From Actinomucor elegans (Eukaryota > Mucoromycota > Mucoromycetes > Mucorales > Mucoraceae), in contig JAMSLZ010000001.1 in the NCBI GenBank assembly GCA_026027325.1, positions 124,001 to 188,000 of the forward strand: 64,000 nt of DNA. The letters are read 5' to 3'. The position numbers were made by a program, and so were the translations under genes. Below, piece by piece: positions 9,341 to 17,690 of the stretch. Positions within the stretch are counted from its first letter, which is position 1; the number at the start of each line of letters is the position of its first letter. The notes under the pieces were generated by a model, which was not told the DNA's origin, did not search any database, and saw only the letters and a program-made list of their open reading frames with translations.

Positions 9341-10837
9341 ATGGATGAGATGGAAGTTATACATCATGATAATGATAAAGAAAAAATAGAATTAATGTTG
9401 CAAATGGAATATGAAAGTATAATAAATAAAAAATGGTATTTTTTGCATAACGAATATATGTTAGAAAAAAGAGGGTATCACAGAACAGAATTAATTGAAA
9501 TAAATCATATTAATAAAATAAAATTAGAAATAGAACAAAAAATTGGTGTTTTAGCTACATATGTTTTTATAACAGATTTTTGCAGCAAATTTAAATTACC
9601 AGGACCATATAAAGACATTGATAAAGCATTAATAGTTTTATATCATATGATCTGCGGTCTTTCAATTAATAAAATGATATTATATATAAATGTAACAAAT
9701 TATTTTAAAATATACAAATATATCTTTATTAAAAATTTTGATAAATTGGATGCATGGATTACAAATATAATGGATAATTGCTTTTCAAATATAAGAATTA
9801 GAATATTAACATCTTATTTAAAAAATCCTAAAATGGTAAAACATGTTACATTATTACTAGATGGACATCATAATAAAATTATATATGAAGATATAGATGT
9901 TGATAGAGAGGAAATGTATTCTTGGAAACTCAAAAAACCAGGTTTAAACACGCAATTTATAATAGATTTAAATAAAATAGTTGTTTACGTTTCTGAATCA
10001 TTACCTTGCCGTGATAATAATGATGATTTAATGTTTATAAATAATATTGATTTTAATAAGTTTTTTAGTATTTATGATAATATATGTTTTGACGGACTTT
10101 ATGAAAATACGCTTTTAGAAACAACTTTAAAATATAATCAAACAAACAATATTGAAATGAATATAAATAATTTTACATTTCCAATTAAAAAAGAAAAAAA
10201 TATTGATTTAGATGATTCAGAAGAACAATTGAACAAATATTGTGCTGGGTTTAGGTCTACAATCGAAACATACTTTGCAACATTAGGTAGTTCTTTTAAA
10301 AGATTTTCAGGACAAAATAATGTAAGAGTAACAAAATTAAAAACATATAATATTCAATTAAGACTTGTATGTTTATTATCAAATATAAAACAATTTTCCG
10401 AAATAAGTAAACTTAATATACCTGAAAAATGTTATTTATGGACAAAAAAATCTTTTGATTATCCAGAAAAAGGAATTATTCCAAAAACAGATAAAGTAAA
10501 ATATAGAATTAATTTAGCAGAGAGTATTAAAAATAAGCAAATGGATTTATTAAATGCTATGATATATAATATTAATAATATGAATATTAACAATAACAAT
10601 AATATACTTGAATGTCATAATGTCTTAAATGAAAATGTTAAAAAAAATACTCCCCAAAAAAATATATATGAAGTACAATATATCATAACGCATAAAGTAA
10701 ATGACAATACATCTGAAAAAGAATATTTTGTTAAATGGAAAAAATATAATAAAAAATATAACTCATGGGTTAAAGAAAGTGACTTCTATCAAAAGAAAAT
10801 TATAGAAGATTATCATGCATATTTAATGGACGAATAG
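9341..10837 (+). CDS. DDE transposase with C-terminal chromodomain
   Basis: 498 residues, intact, starting at the first ATG of the frame after an AT-rich leader. The N-terminal part (about 60-120) is helical and resembles the helix-turn-helix region of DDE_Tnp_4-type transposases. Likely catalytic acidic residues are Asp in LLLDGHHNKI (near 172), Asp in ICFDGLYEN (near 248) and Glu in FRSTIETYFATLG (near 307), each in the context usual for Harbinger/IS5-like enzymes. The motif YSWKLKKPG ... FIIDLNKIVVYVSES fits the strand between the first two. The last 60 residues are a chromodomain (YEVQYIITHKV ... YFVKWKKYNKKYNSWV). The enzyme should cut and rejoin the element ends; the chromodomain suggests chromatin-guided targeting. 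The catalytic assignment is from motif shape only. Codon use is extremely AT-rich. Confidence 0.82.
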   Translation: MDEMEVIHHDNDKEKIELMLQMEYESIINKKWYFLHNEYMLEKRGYHRTELIEINHINKIKLEIEQKIGVLATYVFITDFCSKFKLPGPYKDIDKALIVLYHMICGLSINKMILYINVTNYFKIYKYIFIKNFDKLDAWITNIMDNCFSNIRIRILTSYLKNPKMVKHVTLLLDGHHNKIIYEDIDVDREEMYSWKLKKPGLNTQFIIDLNKIVVYVSESLPCRDNNDDLMFINNIDFNKFFSIYDNICFDGLYENTLLETTLKYNQTNNIEMNINNFTFPIKKEKNIDLDDSEEQLNKYCAGFRSTIETYFATLGSSFKRFSGQNNVRVTKLKTYNIQLRLVCLLSNIKQFSEISKLNIPEKCYLWTKKSFDYPEKGIIPKTDKVKYRINLAESIKNKQMDLLNAMIYNINNMNINNNNNILECHNVLNENVKKNTPQKNIYEVQYIITHKVNDNTSEKEYFVKWKKYNKKYNSWVKESDFYQKKIIEDYHAYLMDE

Positions 10838-10903
10838 TTAACTTTTATATCATTATTCATTCAAAGTCTAGACTTTTATTACTTCTTCTAAAATATTAAG
10901 CTA

Positions 10904-11126
10904 GAGAAACGATTTTATTTCATAAATATTAGCATGTGTAATATTAACATTGTTATGTAACTTTTTTATATAATTTGAATATTTTATATAACATTAAAAT
11001 TCTTACGGATGTAACTTTTTACAGAAACAAAAAATATTTCATGGATTATTATTTTATTTCTAATTTCTTTTTTTTATATAACAATATATATTTTCCTTAA
11101 TTTATTAAAATATGAAATCGTTTCTC
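10904..11126 (+). repeat. Right 223-bp direct repeat of transposon D
   Basis: Same length and sequence as 8879-9101. Inside the element its border reads GCTAGAGAAAC, the reverse complement of GTTTCTCTAGC at the inner border of the left copy, so the inner junctions are mirror images over 11 bp. Confidence 0.92.
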
Positions 11127-13778
11127 CTTTGTATAAATGAGACAATCATCGATATAACAAATTACAAAATCATCAATATATTCTTTGAGCACATCATTCA
11201 TTAAAAACATCCACCTTGACCCAGAGTTTTTCAATCCCATCGCCATGACAGACCAAGAAAATTGTCCATATCTAGTATTTATGGCGCTTTTGAGAGAATC
11301 CGATGGAGACAATCGTTGCTGCCAAAAGCTACTGGTCAGATCAATAGAACTCATGAAAGTAACACCATGTAGTTGTTCTAGACATTCATCAATACGAGGC
11401 AAAGGTACACGCTGTGCAATTGTTTTAGCATTCAAAGCACGGTAATCACAAACCATACGGAGAGAACCATTAGGTTTCTTGACAAATAATACTGGACTAC
11501 CCCATTCAGATACACAAGGCTCAATAAAGCCTTTACTCAATAATTCGTCCAGTTGCTTTCTCAATTCCTTCAATTCCAATGGAGACATACGATAAGGAGC
11601 TCTTGATATAGGTCTAGTACCTGGCTCCAATTCAATCATATCACCATCAGTTCTACGAAGAGGAGGCAACGTATCTAAAGAGCCCTTAAATACATCAGGA
11701 TAAGCTTTAGCAAATTCATCACACCATTGTTCATTTTCTTTTTCTTGATCAGATAACACCAGATCCACATTATTCAAATCAAGTAAGTTGTGTAATTCCT
11801 TTGCTGAGACTAGAAAACACTCTTCTACTTGCTGTTTCTTCAACAACTTTTCAAATTGTCTTGCAGTAATGACAAAGTCACAGTCATCAACATCATCATC
11901 AATACCTTCAGAACCATCGATTTTACCCTTGATATCCACCATGTTACCCTTAGACCCTTTATGATCCAGAACTTCAGTGGACATAGTATCCTGAACACTC
12001 ATATCATTTTTCGTTTTCCATTCTTTCTGCAAAGGCTGAATTATAGTAACATTTCCATTAGGAAGCTTAATTGACCAAGAGCTACGGAACCAATCCGGAA
12101 TAGGTTGTACCTGACGCAACCAAGCGTTACCCAAAATCAAATCAAACTTTGTATCAAACACATAGGCTTCCATATCATCTTGATAATTACCCAATTGCAA
12201 AGTAAAAGTAGCAATAGAAGATATCTCCGATTGTTGACCATTAGCAGTTTCAACTGCTTGACCTTTGACAGTTCGCATTCGTGTAACAGATGATATCAAT
12301 TTAGGGCTAATGTAATTTGCAGATGCTCCAGAATCAATCAACACCGAACAAGTACAACCATTCACCAAAGCACGATACAAAGGCAGTTTGGTATCTATTT
12401 CACCAGCATTTAATACAAACTGAACATCCTTTTGAATCATATTGTCATCAATTAATAGAGGCTCCACATAGGACTTGGAAGTAGGCAAAACACAATACAA
12501 ATAAGAGGAACAGTCCACAATTTTATTTTCAGCTTCATCATAACTATCATTATTTTCGCCATCCTCCATATAATTTAATTGGGAACGCTTCTCCGAAGGA
12601 CAGTCTCTCTGATAGTGTCCAAAACCCTCACAGTTATAGCATTGAACTGCCGCACGAGAACCACCAGCATTACCACCTCTTGCACCACGATTTTGATGGC
12701 TACCACGACCACCACGACCACGAAAACTACCACGAGGAGAGCCATTACGCCCATGAAAACCACTTCGGCCACGAAAACTACCACCCGAACTAAAAGACTT
12801 CATCATGTTGAACAATTCTCTACGTTCGGCAACGGACAAATCCATGGGATCATCCATCTGATAATCAGAGACCGCAGAAAAACCACGAGAAATTGGGACA
12901 GTATCCAAACGATTACCCTCATAGGTATGTGCCGCACGAATGGCATCAGATAATATAGGCTCTTCCATAAAAATATTATCTTTGATATGTATACGAGCCT
13001 TAGGATCTTTCAAACCTGCCAAAAACTTGTCTACAGCTTCCTCATCCGTCATTTTTGGAATGCTGAGCTTGATAGTCATAAATTCCTGCACATACTGTGC
13101 AATAGTAGAGGATTGCTTGAGGTTGCGTATCTTGTCTCTTGCAACAGAGATTGAATTCTCTGGCTTGAAATATGCCCGTAATTCCGTTTTGAAGTGTAAC
13201 CAATCATTAGGAGCAACCTTCAATAGGCGTAAATTATGGTACCACACTTTGGCTGCGCCTGTCAATAAGGTAACACCTAATTTAGTTGTCTTCTCAGATG
13301 TAAATTCCTTGAGCGATGAATAATCCTCAATGGACTGGATCCATGATTCAATAGCGTGGGGGGGATCCCTGGATCCATCATATTTTTTTGGTCTTTCGAT
13401 AAACTCCAGTTCATCATTTTTGTTTGTTTTAGAAAGGATAACTTCCTTCAAGATTTCAGCAATTTTAAGAATGTCACTGTTATTAACAGCTGAACTTCCT
13501 TCTTGTGTAGACATATCGATGTTGTTGTTGATTTTGTTGACTTTTGATGATCCAAAAAATCTTATTGCAATTTCAGTTGCTAATTTGTTCCAATGCTGTT
13601 CTCTTGGTATTGTTGATTTTAATCTTTCTTGTTGATTAAACTGATTGCTTATAGTTCTTCTTAAATTGTTGTTATAATAATTAATGTCTTCTTGATTCTT
13701 TAGCAATTTGATAACTCTTTCTTCTATTTCAAAATAGTTCTTCTTTTTCTGTATTATTTCTTCTGATAGTATATTCAT
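11127..13778 (-). pseudogene. Element A gag-pol, part 1: Gag, protease, RT palm
   Basis: The 5' part of A's polyprotein gene, starting at ATG 13778, 63 bases inside the 5' LTR, and open to the junction with transposon D. Gag shows a Retrotrans_gag region (WYHNLRLLKVAPNDW ... YVQEFMTIKLSIP), an RGG-rich stretch and a CCHC knuckle CYNCEGFGHYQRDCP near 12600-12640. Retropepsin has LIDSGASANYIS near 12330. RT runs through CDYRALNAKT, SSIDLTSSFWQQ and FVICYIDDCLIYTK, where the insertion cuts the gene right after the catalytic YIDD. Without the insertion the frame continues into part 2. Gag and pol share one frame without a stop. Confidence 0.92.
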
Positions 13779-13820
13779 TCATAAATGCAATATACAATCT
13801 AAATAAATTAAAACGATCAA

Positions 13821-13838
13821 TTGGTTCTGATGCTACCA
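13821..13838 (-). other. Primer-binding site of element A
   Basis: Two bases after the 5' LTR the minus strand reads TGGTAGCATCAGAACCAA, an 18-base TGG-starting site that would pair with the CCA end of a cellular tRNA. The tRNA is not identified; the A-U end next to CCA would be compatible with an initiator tRNA, but the T-loop part is not typical of it. Confidence 0.65.
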
Positions 13839-13840
13839 AA

Positions 13841-13984
13841 TGTCGTGAGCAGAGATGTATATTTTAGTGTAGATTTATATAAAAGTGTAATTAAGAGATA
13901 AAAAGATGATCTTTATTCATTTAGCATTCTGTTTGATATTTATACTAATTAAAAGGTTACGCACAAATCTGTGTGTACCTGACA
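13841..13984 (-). repeat. LTR of element A (5' LTR, right copy)
   Basis: 144 bp, identical by eye to 306-449. Directly followed by the duplicated CTGT. Confidence 0.93.
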
Positions 13985-14014
13985 CTGTAAAATGAAAATA
14001 AGTGTTGTGCCGAG

Positions 14015-14133
14015 TGTCGTGAGCAGAGATGTATATTGTCAGGTGCATACGGTCTTGGTGTGCAACCTTTTTAATTAGTATAAATATCAATTGTATCTTA
14101 GAATAATAAAGAGTATCTTTTTATCTTATATAT
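14015..14133 (+). repeat. Relic of an element-A-type LTR with a mirror-image head
   Basis: From 14037 the sequence TGTCAGGTGCATAC ... AACCTTTTTAATTAGTATAAATATCAA is a diverged copy of the reverse complement of A's LTR. It is preceded at 14015-14035 by the first 20 or so bases of the same LTR in the other orientation (TGTCGTGAGCAGAGATGTAT). Two LTR ends thus meet head to head. No internal retrotransposon sequence remains. Confidence 0.7.
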
Positions 14134-14145
14134 TGTTGTAAACAT

Positions 14146-14430
14146 TGTGGTGAAATCCACATATAACATTCTGCATTATATTAAAAAGACGGGATTCATT
14201 TAATAACTATCCATCAAAAGAGGGAGTTTTGAATCACCGCTGAAAATACAATTAATGAAGAATGAACATAGATTAAAAAGACCTTTGATTGTTACTAAGA
14301 GACCATTTCTTTGGAAGTATAAATACAAGAGATACAAGCTAGATAGAAAAACTTAACTCACTTTGAATCAATAAAACCCCATAAAACGGTTCTAACTGAT
14401 TCACTGGCTTTTTATTCAATTTTTACCGCA
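14146..14430 (+). repeat. Solo LTR, TGTGGTGAAAT family, copy 1
   Basis: 285 bp with TG...CA ends (TGTGGTGAAATCC ... TTTTTACCGCA), flanked by the 5-bp duplication AACAT (14141-14145, 14431-14435). No internal sequence, so it is a recombined-out LTR. Related copies lie at 15292-15593 (opposite orientation, diverged) and 28683-29634. Confidence 0.9.
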
Positions 14431-14800
14431 AACATGACTTGTTCAGTGTCCGTCACCAATCAGGTCAATGTTCGACAATGCTTATACTCAGCTTGTGCTT
14501 TGACAGCTTTGTAACGTCGGTTAAGAGATATATATGGAAATCAATGCTTAGTGCAACTAACCTTCATAAATTATCTACAGTAGTTACACTGGCCGGTGCA
14601 CAAAAATATAAATTTGCTTTTTTTAATGTTTCTTAACGTACAGTCACTCGAGTAAGCCCAAACTTTAAATGTATGTTTGTTGGTATATTTAAATGATATA
14701 TGCCAAATTTAAACATGAACTGTATAGTAACTACATTTGGAAACTTTACTAAAATTATATTTTGGAATTTTTTGGCTGAGAAAATTAAACGTGCTGTCTT

Positions 14801-16133
14801 TTAATATCGAGTATAGCCACCTTTAGCTCTAAGGACTTGCTCTATTCTTTTAGGTAAACTGTTATAGTACGGCTCCATGTCTGCTTTGGTAAATTTGTAC
14901 CACTCCGTCTCAAATCGTTTGAATAGTTCTTGCTTTGTTTTTGGAGGGGTGTCATATTGGCCTAGTTTTGACTTAACATGATGCCATAGATGTTCTATCG
15001 GATTTAAGTCTGGGCTATATGGTGGCCACTTATTCATATACTGTATGTTGTTTGCTTTAAGCCATTTTTTAGTTACTTTGGATGTATGTTTTGAGTCGCC
15101 ATCTTGCTGAAGAATCACATCATCAGGATTCCAGCCGTAGTAGTCCAAAGTATCCTTAAACGATGTACCCAAGATTTCAATATAACAGTCTGAATCCATA
15201 GTTTTTTGTAGTACTTGACTAGCGTAGCCTACTCCCCGTGATGTCATACAGCTCCATATCATTAGGCTTCCGCCACCAAACTTTTTGGTCATGCGGTAAA
15301 ATTAAAATATAAAAGCAGGTAGTAAGTCGATTATAACTTGGTTATAGTTTATTCAACTTAAATGTGATTAATTATTTCTAACTAGTTTTTCTAGCTTGTA
15401 TTTATACTCGTTGAATTGTGACTGAAGGTTATTTACTTGTGTTCATATAAAAAGTATAAGAAGGACGTATCTCTGTTTAAGGACTGTATCGCTGCATAAG
15501 GTAATCAATGATGCTTTAGTATGTATGTGCTACAGCTAGGGCGCACAGGCCTCTAGTCTGTCTGTACTTCAATTATGTGGCTATTTCACCACAGGTCATA
15601 CGAGTATTATGAGGATGAAGATCTCTCTGGCCTGGCTCTTTCCATGTATAAATAGCTCCATCAGACTGCCACATGTTTATTTTCGTTTCAACCGAAAATA
15701 CAACTTTCTTCCATTGCTCAACAGTCCAACCATGGTATTTTCTGGCGTATTGGAGTCTATCCTTCATATAATCAACCTTGGTATATGGTCGCTTTTTCAT
15801 AATATAAGCTTTAAGTCCAGTTTGATGGATCAACTTTATAGTCCCATTATAGCTGATTGAATAGCCGAGGGAGTTTAAATATTTGTGTGCATCTCGACCA
15901 TTCCTTAAGTATCCGCTTCGAAGTTTGTATTTCAGTGTTACCATAATACGTTGAGGCACTATTCTACGGCCACCACCGGTAGGTCGAACGTATTCTGGGT
16001 CTATTTCGTTTTTCATTCGGTTTACTGTCCATTTTGAAACTCCTACACGTTGCGCAATAATACTGGTTGGCTCTTGTTTTAGTACCAGTGATTTGATGCT
16101 GTCGCGCTTGTTATGAGAGATTTTATAAGGCAT
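14801..16133 (-). pseudogene. Tc1/mariner transposase, split by solo LTR
   Basis: Two pieces belong together: 15599-16133 (start MPYKISHNKRDS) and 14801-15286. The first has paired helix-turn-helix motifs (PTSIIAQRVGVSKWTVNRMK) and the first catalytic strand, which reads VVFSVETKINMW, whereas Tc1-type enzymes have SDE or SDES there; the first Asp is therefore Val. The second piece carries the second Asp (LQQDGDSKHTS) and the glycine-rich GGGSLMIWSC. Its final acidic motif is LNPIEHLWHHVK. The split by the solo LTR at 15292-15593 and the lost Asp make it inactive. The catalytic loss may predate the LTR insertion. Confidence 0.9.
15292..15593 (-). repeat. Solo LTR, TGTGGTGAAAT family, copy 2
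   Basis: 302 bp; on the minus strand it begins TGTGGTGAAATAGCC and ends ATTTTACCGCA. The 5-bp duplication GGTCA lies at 15287-15291 and 15594-15598. It interrupts the Tc1-A transposase gene. It shares ends and a central stretch (CTTGTATTTATACT on the plus strand) with copy 1 but is clearly diverged. Confidence 0.9.
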
Positions 16134-17119
16134 TATATGGAACGAAGTATGGTCAAGAAAGAAGAAAGGAGAATGGCTGAAATGAATCAGAATAGACTTC
16201 TTTATATAATTTTCCGTTGCCCTCGGCAATGTTTCATTAGTATCAATAGATAAACGGAATTATTATTAGTGATTATGGTCTATTTACGTCATAAAACGGA
16301 AAAGCCCTCAAATTTTAAAAGTTGAAAAAACGGTTTATCATCATTTTATCACTATGACGTAACATAAACCCTAGCCTAAACATTTAGTATTTTCATGCAG
16401 TATGTTAGAGCTATAGCTCAATATTACTTGATATGGTTAAATTTAAAAATTGACGGAGTAATAGCAATTAAAAGTTTTGTGCACCGGCCAGTAAAACTAC
16501 TGTATCACCGAGAACATAAAGTCGTACTAGAATGGATTACTATAAATCCTTGCTAACTCCATTTGAGCGCAGTCTTTGACTAACTCAATCGTCTATAATA
16601 TCAAGTTAAATCCGAAGAACTTCAACTTTGTATAAATAGCTCATCATGTTATATCGAATATAATAAAGACTGTAAAAATAACCAGACTGATAAAACGAAT
16701 TGATTTATTAAAGCATTAAAATGATGAGCTATTTATACAAAATTGAAGTTCGGATTTAACTTGATATTATAGACGATTGAGTTAGTCAAAGACTGCGCTC
16801 ATGGAGTTAACAAGGATTTATAGTAATCCATTCTAGTACGACTTTATATTCGGTGATAGATAGTTTATGAAGGTTAGTTGCACTAAGCATTGATTTCCAT
16901 ATATATCTCTTAACCGACGTTACAAAGCTGTCAAAGCACAAGCTGAGTATAAGCATTGTCGAACATTGACCTGATTGGTGACGGACACTGAACAAGTCAT
17001 GTTTACAACACATCATTTTAATGCTTTAATAAATCAATTCGTTTTTATCAGTCTGGTTATTTTTACAATCTTTATTATATTCAATATAACAACTAATATA
17101 ATCATGAGCGTTTACAACA

Positions 17120-17420
17120 TGGGCCAAATTTATAACTGGCCACCACAAATTCCGGATTTGAAACCAATTGAACATATGTGGCACCAATTGAAAAACCATT
17201 TGGGACGGTACCCAACTAAACCTCATACTGTAGAAGAACTAGAAAAGAGGATCAATATAGAGTGGTATAAATTTCCTAAGGAGGACTGCCTGAAATATAT
17301 TGATAGCATGCCTGGTAGAATTGAAGCTGTTATAAAAAGTAAAGGTCAACAAACAAATTATTAATTTTTTTTCCGTAATTTTTAGCAAGCTTAATTTTTT
17401 ACTTTTTAACTTTACACTTA
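17120..17420 (+). pseudogene. Tc1-B copy 1, left part (transposase C-terminus)
   Basis: The frame to 17364 encodes the last ~80 residues of a Tc1-type transposase (WPPQIPDLKPIEHMWHQL ... KSKGQQTNY), closely matching the copy at 26334-26804; NPIE is here KPIE. It starts abruptly at the edge of the compound LTR, so the 5' part is lost. The downstream tail to 17420 continues, after removal of C and Tc1-B copy 2, at 28083 and ends in an inverted repeat at 28257. Confidence 0.85.
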
Positions 17421-17425
17421 CTGTA

Positions 17426-17641
17426 TGTAGTGGACATAACTACTTTACATAGAATAGTAATAGAAGTGGCCTGAATAGTTAACTTGTGTAATCGTGACTA
17501 GTTATATTTACTATATGTAACCACCACCCAGCCTATTAATAACAGAAGGCGGGCAGTGGTAGAATAAATCTCTCTCTTGTTTTCTGTCTCGTTAATTAAA
17601 CACGTACCTAACTAATTACGAACATCTCAGGAAACATCTCA
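17426..17641 (+). repeat. LTR of element C (5' LTR)
   Basis: 216 bp, identical by eye to 25572-25787. AATAAATCTCT at 17563-17573 is exactly complementary to AGAGATTTATT at 17663-17673 in the leader. Confidence 0.93.
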
Positions 17642-17690
17642 TTTTTTTTAACGAATTCAGTCAGAGATTTATTTTAACAACAAAATCAAC

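Larger units (their letters stand above)
8879..11126 (+). mobile_element. DNA transposon D, chromodomain-DDE, flanked by long direct repeats
   Basis: The insertion into element A's RT is exact: CTT is duplicated at 8876-8878 and 11127-11129, and removing 8879-11129 restores A's frame. The ends are inverted repeats (GAGAAACGATTTTATTTCAT on the left; reverse complement of the right end begins GAGAAACGATTTCAT). Both ends belong to a 223-bp sequence present as two direct copies (8879-9101, 10904-11126), and each copy by itself has the inverted ends of a MITE. The interior carries one transposase gene. A 3-bp duplication plus a DDE_Tnp_4-like protein points to the PIF/Harbinger (ISL2EU) neighbourhood, but the paired direct repeats are not standard there. 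It must be younger than A. Confidence 0.88.
306..13984 (-). mobile_element. Ty3-type LTR retrotransposon A, split by two insertions
   Basis: Two identical 144-bp LTRs (306-449 and 13841-13984, TG...CA ends) bound the element, with a 4-bp duplication CTGT at 302-305 and 13985-13988. The internal part has a polypurine tract, a TGG-starting primer site, and one gag-pol frame with CCHC zinc knuckle, retropepsin, RT, RNase H and integrase. The order RT-RNase H-integrase places it with Ty3/gypsy elements. No chromodomain follows the integrase, unlike elements B and C. B (1427-7592) and transposon D (8879-11126) interrupt it cleanly with duplicated target sites; without them A would be about 5.26 kb with an apparently continuous frame. 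Identical LTRs indicate recent insertion, so B and D are younger still. Confidence 0.93.
14578..16502 (-). mobile_element. Tc1/mariner element Tc1-A
   Basis: Terminal inverted repeats CAGTAGTT(AC/TT)ACTGGCCGGTGCACAAAA (28 bp, two mismatches) are flanked by the dinucleotide TA (14576-14577, 16503-16504), the usual Tc1/mariner target. The interior encodes a transposase on the minus strand, broken by a 302-bp solo LTR. Without the LTR and its duplication the element is about 1.6 kb, normal for Tc1. It is inserted in the compound LTR arm. Confidence 0.92.
14134..17119. repeat. Compound inverted LTR-like structure
   Basis: Its ends TGTTGTAAAC and GAGCGTTTACAACA match the termini of element B's LTR. 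One arm (14134-14145, 14436-14577 and 16505-16647 once insertions are removed) recurs inverted at 16721-17010, about 290 bp each. The 73-bp spacer 16648-16720 recurs inverted at 17011-17095. The simplest reading is a pair of related LTRs in opposite orientation, one missing its tail. A solo LTR (14146-14430) and a Tc1 element (14578-16502) are inserted in the left arm. No flanking target duplication was found. Confidence 0.7.

Noticed and set aside
12579..12953. Plus-strand frame of 124 codons rich in Thr
   Set aside because: It is the antisense of the RGG/zinc-knuckle region of element A's Gag; the repeated codons explain the open frame.
16975..17116. Extended N-terminus for the Tc1-B fragment (start at 16975)
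   Set aside because: The extra residues come from the compound LTR; transposase similarity starts only at about 17120.
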